From: Planctomycetota bacterium | GTDB taxonomy: Bacteria; Planctomycetota; Planctomycetia; Pirellulales; UBA7805 | Direction: 5' to 3' | DNA: 41,618 bases | NCBI GenBank assembly: GCA_021413705.1 | Contig: JAIOPX010000035.1 | Location: forward strand, 1 to 41,618 | Program-made: the position numbers and the translations under genes | Notes under the pieces: generated by a model | The model's database searches: none | Seen by the model: only the letters and a program-made list of their open reading frames with translations | What the model was told of the DNA's origin: nothing | Shown here: positions 25,187-34,063 of the stretch, in pieces | How the letters are laid out: every line of letters starts with the position of its first letter | How positions within the stretch are numbered: position 1 is the stretch's first letter

Positions 25187-27082
25187 TCATGGCTTGACCA
25201 ACGGCAGCGCGATCCCGTCCAGCGGCCCACCACGGGTGACCCGGACATCGCGGCTGCTCCCGCCACCTGCTACGGTGTAGGTTCCAGGTTCGTGGATATC
25301 CTCGAACTTGAAACCACCATCTTTGCCAGTAACTACTGTGCGCTCCTCACCTTCGGAATCAATCAAGCGGACGAGGATGCCCCCCAGAGATGGTCCGCCA
25401 TTTCCAGGCCGACTGCCGCCAGGGCGATCATTGACCCTCCGCGCCTCAGTTGCAGCAGCGAGGCGAGGTGGCACGATTCTCCCGCGAATCGAGACATCGA
25501 AGAAAAACACGTTCTCCTGCAAATTGCGCAGTTTTGTGTTGCGACGGATGACATCGGAAAGTCGCGTGGAACGGAGTTCCTGCAATTCCCGACCCGTGAA
25601 CGCGGCTTCGTACCAGAATCGGTCGCCGTCGCGTAGCCTTCGGAATTGTTCGGAGATGATCATCGTGCCCAACATGCCGAGCGAGCCGCCGGGAAGATGA
25701 TCCTCAGCCAGGATGCCAACCCAGGGGTCGATCTCATTCAGGTTGTTGTTATATACCTCGGCCAGTCGCACTTGCAGTTGGCGGTCGCGGGTGATTTGCG
25801 AGAAGCTCTGCACGGGTTTGAGGAAATAGGCTTTGCGGAGCGAATTGTAGTCGGTCAATCCATGATCGCGTCCGCGTTGGATATTGCGGGCTACCAGATC
25901 AAAGCCCCCTTGCCCTGGCTGGCCAAAGAGAAAATTGCGTACATCGTCGATGACCACAGTGTCGGTGCGACGGGCATTGTCGGTCGCCAGGTATTTTAGG
26001 ATCCCTTCCACTCCATCGGTTTTCACCGGTTCCGGATTGAAAAAAGCGTTGCGCAACGCCACGGCTTCGCGCAGCTCCTCCGCGTCGTCGCTGAGAAATT
26101 CGATGTCGTCGCCAAGCTGGCTGTGCCCCAAACGCAGTGCTGCTGTGGAAAACTCATTGACAATCCCTACATTCGTCGAGGCGTTGTAACCCAGGTACGG
26201 CCCCAGCCGTGCTTCGCCCAGGAGGGCCGGCAGCCATTCGCGATACGTGATAACCTGAATCAAGGCTCGGACACGCGCCCGGGCACGCCGATAGATCTGG
26301 TCATCGGACAGGCCGCTGTTGGCCAGGGTATCGCAAATGCGATTATGCTCGCGGAGCCACAGTACGTGGACGGCCAGCAGCTCGATATTCTCATTCGACC
26401 GCACGTCGCCGCCGACGAAGAGTTGATTGTCTGGCAGGATATGGGCGTCGTTGGCATTGGGCAGCGCTGGAGTGAAATAGGGCGCAGCATTGAGCGGCAA
26501 CAAATTGCCCGGGCTGGATTTCAGCTTGCCTCCCTGAAGCGTCCTCAAGGCTGCGGCCCTGGCATCGTCGGAACCATACACAACGGAGCCATCCAGGTAA
26601 GCCGTGACCTCGTTCACCTGTTGGCGGGGATTGGTCAAACTCTTGCCGCTGCCTGTGAGATAGGCGGAACGGGCCAGCGTAATCCACTGTGTATCAGTTC
26701 CCTTGGGATCAAAGAATTTGTCCCCGTGGGGAACTTTGATGTTGAAAGGCTCCGCCGGAGCAGCCGCACCCGTCAAATCAAGATCGTGATCGACAAACTG
26801 CCCCCAGGCGTAGATCCAGGCCGACAGATTCCGCTCGTCCAGTACAACCTCCGTTTCGGCCGAAACCGCGTTGCTGATTTCCCTCGCACTACGACGCCTT
26901 TCGCCGCTGGGCGCAGACATTCCGTCGGCATAGGCGGCGTTACTGCGGCGCAATAAAGCCTGGCCTGGCGCGCCCCAGGTGGGATTCTGGAGATTATTGT
27001 CCGCGCCGGAAGGGACTTGGGCCATTGCGGGCGCAGAGACGAATAGCAGTACGACACTCCACATGCGATTAACGAATTTCAT
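25187..27082 (-). CDS. Secreted animal-type heme peroxidase with C-terminal carboxypeptidase-regulatory-like domain
   Basis: A 631-residue protein from the ATG at 27082, which has AGAGGA eight bases upstream and opens a clear signal peptide (MKFVNRMWSVVLLFVSAPAMAQ); the frame upstream is open but noncoding. The peroxidase domain (about 30-540) shows distal His99 in WGQFVDHDLDLT, Arg228 in GGDVRSNEN, proximal His246 in LWLREHNRICD, and GRDHGLTDYNSLRKA. These are the catalytic residues of the myeloperoxidase/peroxidasin superfamily, so an active secreted enzyme that oxidises halides or organics with hydrogen peroxide is likely. Residues about 560-631 form a transthyretin-like domain (GGFKFEDIHEPGTYTVAGG). 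It is transcribed alone behind a 700-base leader region. Confidence 0.92.
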   Translation of the reverse strand: MKFVNRMWSVVLLFVSAPAMAQVPSGADNNLQNPTWGAPGQALLRRSNAAYADGMSAPSGERRRSAREISNAVSAETEVVLDERNLSAWIYAWGQFVDHDLDLTGAAAPAEPFNIKVPHGDKFFDPKGTDTQWITLARSAYLTGSGKSLTNPRQQVNEVTAYLDGSVVYGSDDARAAALRTLQGGKLKSSPGNLLPLNAAPYFTPALPNANDAHILPDNQLFVGGDVRSNENIELLAVHVLWLREHNRICDTLANSGLSDDQIYRRARARVRALIQVITYREWLPALLGEARLGPYLGYNASTNVGIVNEFSTAALRLGHSQLGDDIEFLSDDAEELREAVALRNAFFNPEPVKTDGVEGILKYLATDNARRTDTVVIDDVRNFLFGQPGQGGFDLVARNIQRGRDHGLTDYNSLRKAYFLKPVQSFSQITRDRQLQVRLAEVYNNNLNEIDPWVGILAEDHLPGGSLGMLGTMIISEQFRRLRDGDRFWYEAAFTGRELQELRSTRLSDVIRRNTKLRNLQENVFFFDVSIRGRIVPPRLAAATEARRVNDRPGGSRPGNGGPSLGGILVRLIDSEGEERTVVTGKDGGFKFEDIHEPGTYTVAGGGSSRDVRVTRGGPLDGIALPLVKP

Positions 27083-27779
27083 CAAATTGGTCCTCTTGTT
27101 GGCAAGATTTCCCCCTGTCTCCATGGCAGGCAGTGCGAGCTTGCGAGGTGAGCCACGATTGCCCTGTTGCGAAGCGCGCAATAGATACAGGCGAAGGGCT
27201 TCAACCAATGCAATAGGGGGGCAGTTAGCCAAATATGCTCGAAGGCCCAGCGCCTGACGCGACATGGCCTCTCCTCCGTGCAATGGTCGTGGCGGCCCCA
27301 TGCAGCGCGCGACCCACTCAACTGCAACAGCACAACGAAGAGAGAGTTCCAGTTCCCCTTCGTCAATCGACCACCGTAGAGGGCGGTGTGGCCGTTGTCA
27401 AGCAGTTTTCAAATAATGTATGAACGATATCGTCATACACCGATGTACAATCATCATCCACCGCCCCTCTTCAGAGCGGCCCATCGCGCGAAGCTTCTGG
27501 ACATCTGTTGACTAGCGAGGCGCGGTAACGTCCCTCAATGCATTGCCAAAATGGGTGTCGCTGGTTCTCCCCCCTGTCGGCAACCTCAATTTATCCTCAG
27601 AAAACTGGGGGGGTACCGCTTTTGTCCCCCCCTCTACTACTTCCGAGATGAAATTGTCTCGACGGGGCGGACTCTGCGTGAGTACAAGTACGCACGCGTT
27701 AGCTGTCGCTTGCGTTCCAAGCGTTAATCGCGCGCGCTTCGGGCTGGGGATAGCATGAGCCGCGCGCCCCTGGCTAGCA
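27083..27779. other. Upstream region of the peroxidase gene
   Basis: Nearly 700 bases between the DUF1854 stop and the peroxidase start, both on the minus strand. It contains the palindrome at 27417-27439 and a G7/C7 hairpin (27607-27613 with 27626-27632, loop 12). Short open frames were examined and have no protein-like character. The region may hold remains of a lost gene, but none could be recognised. Confidence 0.4.
27417..27439. promoter_or_regulatory. 23-base near-perfect palindrome, operator candidate
   Basis: The centre ACGATATCGT is self-complementary and is flanked by TGTATG and CATACA, with a single unpaired A on one side. It lies in an AT-richer patch about 340 bases upstream of the peroxidase start. 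The symmetry fits a dimeric regulator site; which regulator is unknown. Confidence 0.4.
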
Positions 27780-28262
27780 CTAGAGATACCGCTCCAAGTG
27801 GCTGCGGCTGGCGGGGTCTAGTTCGCGGACGTCGGGGATCAGGTAGCGAATCCCTTCGCCGTCGAAGACCAAGGCCCGGTGGTTGGCAAGTCGGTGGACG
27901 TCTTCGTAGGCGCTGAGCACAAACTTGCGCGGGCCGCGGTCGGTTTCGACTTCCCACTCGCACGGCTCGATGCGGCCCGAGACTTGGACGATCCGGCGAA
28001 TCACCGGCAAGAACTCGCGCCGCGCAAGCTCCTGTTCCAGCACGCTCCTTTGAGCGACGGGCAATTCGGCCAGGTCTGGGACCAAGAGCAGTTCGTGACC
28101 CGTGGCGCTGATGATGGCCACCATGTGCATGGGATCGGTGATCGGGAATGCCCGGACCACGCTCACCTCCGCGTGCTGCTGGCCGGCGGCGTCGATGAAC
28201 GTCAGCCGGCCCCAGGGGTCGTTGCGGAGGTCAAAGGCTGGGTTCGATAGTGATTGGGTCAT
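27780..28262 (-). CDS. DUF1854 protein, cyanophycin-metabolism associated
   Basis: A 160-residue protein from the ATG at 28262; a GTG at 28274 would add four residues. Sequence such as NPAFDLRNDPWGRLTFIDAAG, VRAFPITDPMHMVAIISATGHEL, EFLPVIRRIVQVSG and the near-terminal VFDGEGIRYLIPDVRELDPASR matches the DUF1854 family, whose members sit next to an ABC exporter and cyanophycin synthetases in diverse bacteria. No catalytic motif is visible. It is cytoplasmic and is most likely a partner of the ABC protein upstream (89-base gap, same strand). Role unknown. Confidence 0.85.
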   Translation of the reverse strand: MTQSLSNPAFDLRNDPWGRLTFIDAAGQQHAEVSVVRAFPITDPMHMVAIISATGHELLLVPDLAELPVAQRSVLEQELARREFLPVIRRIVQVSGRIEPCEWEVETDRGPRKFVLSAYEDVHRLANHRALVFDGEGIRYLIPDVRELDPASRSHLERYL

Positions 28263-28350
28263 GAGAGTCGTCACAGCGGAGCCGAAGTCGTGAGAGTTCG
28301 GGTAATCGGGAATTGGCGTCTGAAGTCTTACGAGTTCAGCTACAAAGGTG

Positions 28351-30657
28351 TTAAGGTGTTTCCGCTAGCTCATCGGCTGGCGTCGCGGAAGGGACGGGAT
28401 CGGCCGCTTGTTGCGTGGCTGTCCGCAACTGGGCCTGATAGAGCCGCATGTAGGTGCCGCTATGCGCGAGCAAGTCATCGTGGCGGCCTGTTTCCGTGAT
28501 CTGTCCGTCTTCGACGACCACCAAGCGATCGGCACGGCGAAGCGTGCTGAGGCGATGCGCGATGGCGAACGTTGTCCGGCCACGAATCAGGTTGTCCAGC
28601 GCCTGCTGAATCAGCCATTCGGTTTCGGTATCGACCGACGAGGTTGCCTCGTCGAGAATCAAGATCCGCGGATCGATCAACAATGCCCTGGCGATCGAGA
28701 TTCGCTGGCGTTCTCCGCCCGAGAGAGTTTGTCCGCGCTCGCCGACAAGAGAGTCGTAACCGTCGGGCAGCTTGAGGATGAACTCATGGGCGTGGGCTGC
28801 ACGGGCCGCCGCCACGATTTCCGCCCGGCTGGCGCTGGGTTTTCCGTAGGCGATGTTTTCGGCGATCGTCCCGAAGAACAAGAACGGATCTTGCAGCACG
28901 ATGCCTATGTTCTGGCGATAGTCGGCAATGCGGTAGCGGCGGATATCGGTGCCGTCCACCAGGATGGCGCCTTGCGCAACGTCGTAGAACCGGCAGATCA
29001 GATTGATCAGCGTGCTCTTGCCGGCGCCGCTGGGGCCGACCAGGCCGATCAGTTCGCCGCTTTTCACGGAAAGGCTGATGCCTTTGATGACGGGTCGCGA
29101 GCCATATTGAAACCAGATGTTGCGCAGTTCAAGGTCGCCGCGCACCCGGCCCGCGGGAACTGGATCGCTCGGTTCGCGCACGCTCGGTTCGCGATCGAGG
29201 ATTTCAAAGATGCGATGGGCCGAGGCGGCGGCACGTTGCGTCGAGGCCACCATGCGGCTCATCGATTGCAGCCGGCCATAGAAGCGGCTGATGTAGGTGA
29301 CGAAGGCTATCAGCACACCCAGTAGGATCTCCCCCTGCACTACGCGCCAGGCGCCGAAGAGCCACACGACCAGCAGTCCCAGATCGGTCAGCAAAGCGAT
29401 CATCGGTTCAAAAAACGACCACACGCGATTCACCCGGTTGTTCACAAGGCGGACGTGTTCGTTGCGTTCGCTGAAGCGCTCGATCTCGCGCTTCTCCTGG
29501 GCAAAGGCTTTCACGACACGGACGCCTGGAATGGTGTCGGCCAGGACGCTGATCATTTCCGCCCAGGCGGCATAGCCTTGTCCAAATCCCCTACGCAGTT
29601 GGTGGCGAACGAGTTGAATCATCCAGGCAATCAACGGCAACGGCAGCAACACGACTAGTGCCAACAGAGGATCGATCCAGAACAGCACGACGGACGTCAT
29701 CAAGAAGACAAACACATCGGTGACAAAATCGACCAGGGAGACCGACATGAAGTTGCACAGCCGATCGGAGTCGCTGCCGACGCGAGCAATCAGGTCGCCC
29801 GTTCGCTTGCCGCCGAAAAACTCCAGCGACAGCCGTTGGAGGTGCGTGTAGGTTCGATCGCGGAGGTCGGCCGCGATCCGCTCGCTGACAAAGGCCAACA
29901 CATAGGTGCGGGCCCAGGAAAGGAGCCAGGCAACGACGGCAGCGGCTGCGAAGCCGCCGAGATACCAGTAGACGAGCTGGAAATCGGCCGGTTGGCCGCC
30001 GATGCGCGGGGTCAACACGTTGTCTACCAGCCCCATCGTCAACAACGGGGGCGCCAGGCCGGCCGCGGTGCCAGCCATCGTCAGCAACAAACCGAGGAGA
30101 ATGAGTCCCGCCCGTGGCCGAGCGAACTGCGCCAAAGCCAAGAGCGATCGCGCGACGGGGGCCACGGCAGCGGGCGCACAGTCTGGACACTCGATTTCGT
30201 CCGCCGCCAGTTGCCGCCCACAACTAGGGCAAATGCCACCGCCGACATTGTGCAGCGCCGCCCCGGACGGATCGATCGTGGATTCAAACACTCGGGCCAA
30301 CGCGGCGGCCGAAGCGGCCCGTGCCGGGGTATAACGCCAATAGGCCAACCGCCGCTCTGGCCCCATCAGTTCCAGGATGCCCACGCCTGCTTCATCGTGA
30401 ATGACCAGTTTCAGAGCGGTGTTAAGTTGCCACGCACCCCAGGCGGCCGAAGCTTCCGCGCCGCCGAAGCCGGTGCCGATCAGGCGATGATTCGTCAGAA
30501 CGACCAGCGCCGGCGCGAAGGTGAGATCCGAGTTCAGGTCGGTCTGAAACCAGGTTTGGACGGTTTCTTCCGGGAGCAATTGGGCATCGACGGCAGCCCG
30601 CCAAGCCTCGGGCAGGGTACCGCTGGGGGGCGCAGTTCGTCGTTCCGAGGGTGTCAC
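28351..30657 (-). CDS. ABC exporter (fused permease-ATPase) with N-terminal PH-like region and zinc ribbon, cyanophycin-locus type
   Basis: A 768-residue protein from a GTG at 30657 (no clear ribosome-binding site). Residues 15-130 look like a PH-like or GRAM-like module (TWFQTDLNSDLTFAPALVVLTNHRL). Residues 143-160 are a zinc ribbon, CPSCG to CPDC. Six membrane helices of a type I exporter follow (about 180-460), then the ATPase: Walker A GPSGAGKST (about 535-543), signature LSGGERQR (about 640), Walker B RILILDEAT and H-loop IAHRLST. One polypeptide carries one half-transporter, so it works as a dimer. The cytoplasmic sensor-like front end is unusual and matches the ABC family found with DUF1854 and cyanophycin synthetase. 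Substrate, possibly a polymer or peptide, is unknown. Confidence 0.88.
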   Translation of the reverse strand: MTPSERRTAPPSGTLPEAWRAAVDAQLLPEETVQTWFQTDLNSDLTFAPALVVLTNHRLIGTGFGGAEASAAWGAWQLNTALKLVIHDEAGVGILELMGPERRLAYWRYTPARAASAAALARVFESTIDPSGAALHNVGGGICPSCGRQLAADEIECPDCAPAAVAPVARSLLALAQFARPRAGLILLGLLLTMAGTAAGLAPPLLTMGLVDNVLTPRIGGQPADFQLVYWYLGGFAAAAVVAWLLSWARTYVLAFVSERIAADLRDRTYTHLQRLSLEFFGGKRTGDLIARVGSDSDRLCNFMSVSLVDFVTDVFVFLMTSVVLFWIDPLLALVVLLPLPLIAWMIQLVRHQLRRGFGQGYAAWAEMISVLADTIPGVRVVKAFAQEKREIERFSERNEHVRLVNNRVNRVWSFFEPMIALLTDLGLLVVWLFGAWRVVQGEILLGVLIAFVTYISRFYGRLQSMSRMVASTQRAAASAHRIFEILDREPSVREPSDPVPAGRVRGDLELRNIWFQYGSRPVIKGISLSVKSGELIGLVGPSGAGKSTLINLICRFYDVAQGAILVDGTDIRRYRIADYRQNIGIVLQDPFLFFGTIAENIAYGKPSASRAEIVAAARAAHAHEFILKLPDGYDSLVGERGQTLSGGERQRISIARALLIDPRILILDEATSSVDTETEWLIQQALDNLIRGRTTFAIAHRLSTLRRADRLVVVEDGQITETGRHDDLLAHSGTYMRLYQAQLRTATQQAADPVPSATPADELAETP

Positions 30658-31565
30658 GTGCGTGGCCGAAACACAGAAAAATGCCCGCAGAAACCACCCA
30701 TTAGAGGGGTTTTTGTCGGGTGGGTGGTGGGCTGTCCAATGACTGGCAAGTCTACGACTTGTCTTAAGTTAGGACAAGCGAACCTCTAGGCGAGGTTACC
30801 AGCAATCTTATCACAATCGTCCTAAACCCCCTGGAATTCCCGGTTTTTCAGTCAATAATGGGAAGCTACTATTACTCAATTGGGCAGGGATGCTTTCTTT
30901 CCCTCGTTGCGCGCCAATAATCAACGGGTGCGGCGGTGCTATGAGTGACAGCAGTGACGGCATCCAAAATTCCGGCAACTCAACAATATCCTTTGATGCA
31001 TTTTCAGCGTAGTATTGTTGAGAGAACTTTTGCGGCTTGGACATTGACGCGCTGGGGAAATGAGACGGCAAGGATCGGGCACAAAAGCGACCGGGACGGA
31101 TCAAGTTGGTCGAACAGCACGGCGATAATCTAATGGCTGCACATCTTCCATTCTGTTGGGATGGTCACAATGTTCTTGTGGCCCATCATATGATCCCTCT
31201 GGCGAGCAATCGCATCTTTCACAACCGGTTATTACCGGTGGAGCGTGATCCCGTAGGACCACCGTAACGGCCTCGGACCACTATTGCTCCCACGAGGCCC
31301 ACGGGAACCAAGCGCGCCGAATCAGACTCCCCAGTATTTTTAGTCGCGGCTCGCCTGAATCACGCAATCCTCGATAGCACCAGGCAAACAGTATTAACGA
31401 ACACAGCGCCGACTAGCACCCGGTCGCACCATAAATCTACGGACGATTCGCGCAAGGCAGCGCGACGCACCGCAAGGGAGAGGCAACACGAGAGGCGGAA
31501 CTATTGCGCAAGCGGCTCAGAGCCATCAGGGGCTGGAAGGCCGATCGCGCAACACTGAGGAACAG
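30658..31565. other. Divergent intergenic region between the ABC exporter and the CphA-like gene
   Basis: About 900 bases. Structures seen: a hairpin with CCACCCA at 30694-30700 and TGGGTGG at 30721-30727, just upstream of the exporter start, and ACCGGT-N4-ACCGGT at 31224-31239. A 44-codon frame at 31133-31267 contains DGHNVLVAHHMIPLASN, which faintly resembles HNH/AHH nuclease motifs and could be a gene remnant, but is not annotated as a gene. Two promoters must lie here; none was convincing. Confidence 0.4.
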
Positions 31566-33914
31566 ATGCACATCATTAAGAGGCTTACACTTCGCGGTCA
31601 CAATATCTGGTCGGGCGCGCCGATGCTGGAAGGTTGGGTCGATCTGGGCCCCCACGCGGCTGAACTTGTCACCAACGCAGACGACTTGATTGGCCAGATT
31701 CTGAGCCGGCTTCCTGCCGACACTCTCGATGCGGCTGCGTTGACGCGCGGCTGCTCCGAGCGGCTTCGCAACGGCATGACTTTGGCCGAAGCCGTGGGAG
31801 AATTGGCTTTATTGTTGAACCGGCTGGCCGGAGGCGAAGGTCAACGCCTGGCTTTTCAAGCGGCAAATCAACCGGGCGTGTGGAAGATCGCCATGGAATG
31901 CACCGACCACGAGGCGGCCGAAACTGCCCTGGCCGCCGCACTCGATCTGTTGACGGCCTCGCTGGAAGATCGCTCGCTGGAATCGCCGCAGCTCGTTGCC
32001 GAGTTGATGACGCTCGTCTCGCAGACACGCCCGAACGTGGAAGCGACAGCGCTCATGGAAGCGGCCCGCGCCCGTCATATTCCGGTGCAGGCCATCGGCC
32101 ACAGCAACGATTTGCGGCAATTGGGGCACGGATCGAAACAGCGCCGCGTCCAGGGCTTGCAGTCCGATGCTACGTCCGCCGCCAGCGTAACCATGGCCGC
32201 AGACGCGCGAGCTTGCCGCAAGCTGTTGGATTGCCTTGGGATCGGCTACGTTGACGCAGAGGATGTGGAACCCGGCATGTCGCAATATCGACTGTATATC
32301 GTGGCCGATCGGCTGGTGGCCGCCGTGGTGGTGGATCCAGTGGGAGCGCAACAGACTGAAGTGACATCGCTGGTGCATCACACCGTGGTTAGCCAGGCCC
32401 GCGAATTGGTTCGCGCGCTCGGTGTGGCGGTGGCCAGCGTGGCGATTGCCACGCGTGACATCAGCCAGCCGTTGGCCCAGGCCGACGGTGGAATCATGGG
32501 TGTCGAGGCAGGGTCTGGCTTGTCGGCAGGATCGTCGCCGGAACTTGTGCGACGACTGGCAGACGCAGTCTTGGAAAGTGCGTACCCCGCCGGGGCATCG
32601 GCCCGCGTGCCGATCGTCGCGGTCACCGGGGTCAATGGGAAGACAACCACCACGCGTTTGATTGCCCACATCCTGGGTGTGACCGGCCGGCCCGTGGGGA
32701 TGACTTGCACCGATGGCATTTTTATCGGCGGCGAGCGGGTCAGCAGCGGAGATTGTGCGGGTCCGCAGAGCGCCCGGAATGTGCTGAGCCACCCGCGCGT
32801 GGAAGTGGCTGTGCTTGAGACGGCGCGTGGTGGCATCCTGCGCGAAGGCGTAGGCTTCGACCGTTGCGACGTGGCGGTAGTGACCAACGTGGGCGAAGGC
32901 GACCATCTTGGGCTGGGGGATATCACCACCGTCGAGCAGTTGGCCCGCGTTAAGCGGACGATTGTCGAGGCAGTCGGTCCCAATGGCGCCGCGGCGCTCA
33001 ATGCCGAAGACCCGCTGGTCTTGGCCATGGCCCCGTTCTGCCCTGGGGCGATCATCCTGTTTGCCGTGGATGCCACCCATGAGGCGATTGTTTCCTGGCG
33101 GCAAGGTGGTGGCCGGGCGGTGATCGTCCGCGACGGTGCGATTGCCGTGGCGGAAGGAGATCGCGAGTTCCCGTTGCTCTCGCTGGATAGGATTCCGCTG
33201 ACGCATCAGGGGCGGATCCGCTTTCAGGTGGAAAACGCGCTGGCGGCAGTAGCAGCCACTTGGTCGCTGGGTATTCCGGTCGAAGTCATCCGGACCGGAT
33301 TGGAGACGTTTGTTCCGTCGGCCGATCTGGTGCCGGGACGGTTCAACCTTCTGGACGTCAACGGCGCGGCGGTGGTTTTTGATTATGGCCACAACGCCAC
33401 GGCGCTACGGGCCATTCTCGAATCGCTGAAGCAATTCCCGCACGAGCGACGGTTGTGCGTCTATTCGGCCGCCGGCGACCGGCGCGACGCCGACTTGGTC
33501 CAGCAAGGAACGATGATCGGCGATGCCTTCGACAACGTGGTCCTCTATGAGGATTACTACATGCGAGGCCGTGAGCCGGGTGAGATCATCGCCCTGTTCG
33601 GCCAAGGGCTGCAAAGCGGCAAACGGGTTAAGGAATGGCGCGGCGTGCAAGGGTGGACCGCGGCCTTGGAGGCAGCGCTTCAGTGGCTCCGCCCCGGCGA
33701 TCTGGCGCTGATTCAGGCCGACACAATTGATTCCGCGGTGGCCTACATGAAAGAGCACCTCGGCAGCCATCCGACGACCCGCGAGGTGACGCTCAAGGAG
33801 GTGTTGTCCAGCGGCGGATCCGCCCAGGCAGTTCAGACTGCGGAGCCTGCGGTGCTGGTCAGCGGAGTGCCTGTGGCCGCACCGGCCGAGAACCGGGTAC
33901 TCACGCACCCGTAG
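31566..33914 (+). CDS. Cyanophycin synthetase-like protein with intact Mur ligase half and degenerate ATP-grasp domain
   Basis: A 782-residue protein from the ATG at 31566, with GAGG five bases upstream. Residues 1-187 match the CphA N-domain (LRGHNIWSGAPMLEGWVDLG, then LGHGSKQRRVQGLQSD). The ATP-grasp domain (about 188-345) has only half its usual length: the Gly-rich KP-DGNHGRG region is absent, and the metal-binding EVNAAPG near the end is GVEAGSG. The Mur-ligase domain (from 348) is complete: VTGVNGKTTTTRLI, ETARGGILREGVGFDRCDVAVVTNV, GDHLGLGDI, VFDYGHNATAL. In cyanophycin synthetase the ATP-grasp half adds Asp and the Mur half adds Arg, so this protein should lack the Asp step. It resembles the shorter CphA paralogues known beside full-length CphA, but no full copy is in the window. 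Confidence 0.85.
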   Translation: MHIIKRLTLRGHNIWSGAPMLEGWVDLGPHAAELVTNADDLIGQILSRLPADTLDAAALTRGCSERLRNGMTLAEAVGELALLLNRLAGGEGQRLAFQAANQPGVWKIAMECTDHEAAETALAAALDLLTASLEDRSLESPQLVAELMTLVSQTRPNVEATALMEAARARHIPVQAIGHSNDLRQLGHGSKQRRVQGLQSDATSAASVTMAADARACRKLLDCLGIGYVDAEDVEPGMSQYRLYIVADRLVAAVVVDPVGAQQTEVTSLVHHTVVSQARELVRALGVAVASVAIATRDISQPLAQADGGIMGVEAGSGLSAGSSPELVRRLADAVLESAYPAGASARVPIVAVTGVNGKTTTTRLIAHILGVTGRPVGMTCTDGIFIGGERVSSGDCAGPQSARNVLSHPRVEVAVLETARGGILREGVGFDRCDVAVVTNVGEGDHLGLGDITTVEQLARVKRTIVEAVGPNGAAALNAEDPLVLAMAPFCPGAIILFAVDATHEAIVSWRQGGGRAVIVRDGAIAVAEGDREFPLLSLDRIPLTHQGRIRFQVENALAAVAATWSLGIPVEVIRTGLETFVPSADLVPGRFNLLDVNGAAVVFDYGHNATALRAILESLKQFPHERRLCVYSAAGDRRDADLVQQGTMIGDAFDNVVLYEDYYMRGREPGEIIALFGQGLQSGKRVKEWRGVQGWTAALEAALQWLRPGDLALIQADTIDSAVAYMKEHLGSHPTTREVTLKEVLSSGGSAQAVQTAEPAVLVSGVPVAAPAENRVLTHP

Positions 33915-33935
33915 GGACAGTTTCTCCACTGATCC

Positions 33936-34063
33936 ACCGAGGGCACAGAGAAGAAAATGACGAATGTCGAAGTCCGAATGACGAATGAAATCTCAAGTTA
34001 AGCCATGGTCATTCGTGCTTCGTCATTCTGATTTTTCCTCTGTGTTCTCTGCCTCTCTGTGGT
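33936..34063. repeat. Long imperfect palindromic element (about 130 bases)
   Basis: The left half (CACCGAGGGCACAGAGAAG, then AATGACGAATG repeated) is mirrored on the right by TTCGTGCTTCGTCATTCTG, TTTTTCCTCTGTGTTCTC and CTCTCTGTGGTG. It sits just after the CphA-like gene stop and contains a T-run inside the right arm, so it may end transcription. Its build is that of dispersed noncoding palindromes found between planctomycete genes. Confidence 0.65.

Noticed and set aside
27543-27758. 71-codon frame upstream of the peroxidase
   Set aside because: It crosses a G7/C7 hairpin and has no protein-like pattern.
30811-31104. 97-codon minus-strand frame between the exporter and the CphA-like gene
   Set aside because: No start signal or motif; length is within what is expected by chance.
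31809-33392. 527-codon open frame on the minus strand inside the CphA-like gene
   Set aside because: Antisense of a conserved Mur-ligase gene in GC-rich DNA; His/Arg/Gln-rich composition typical of shadow frames.
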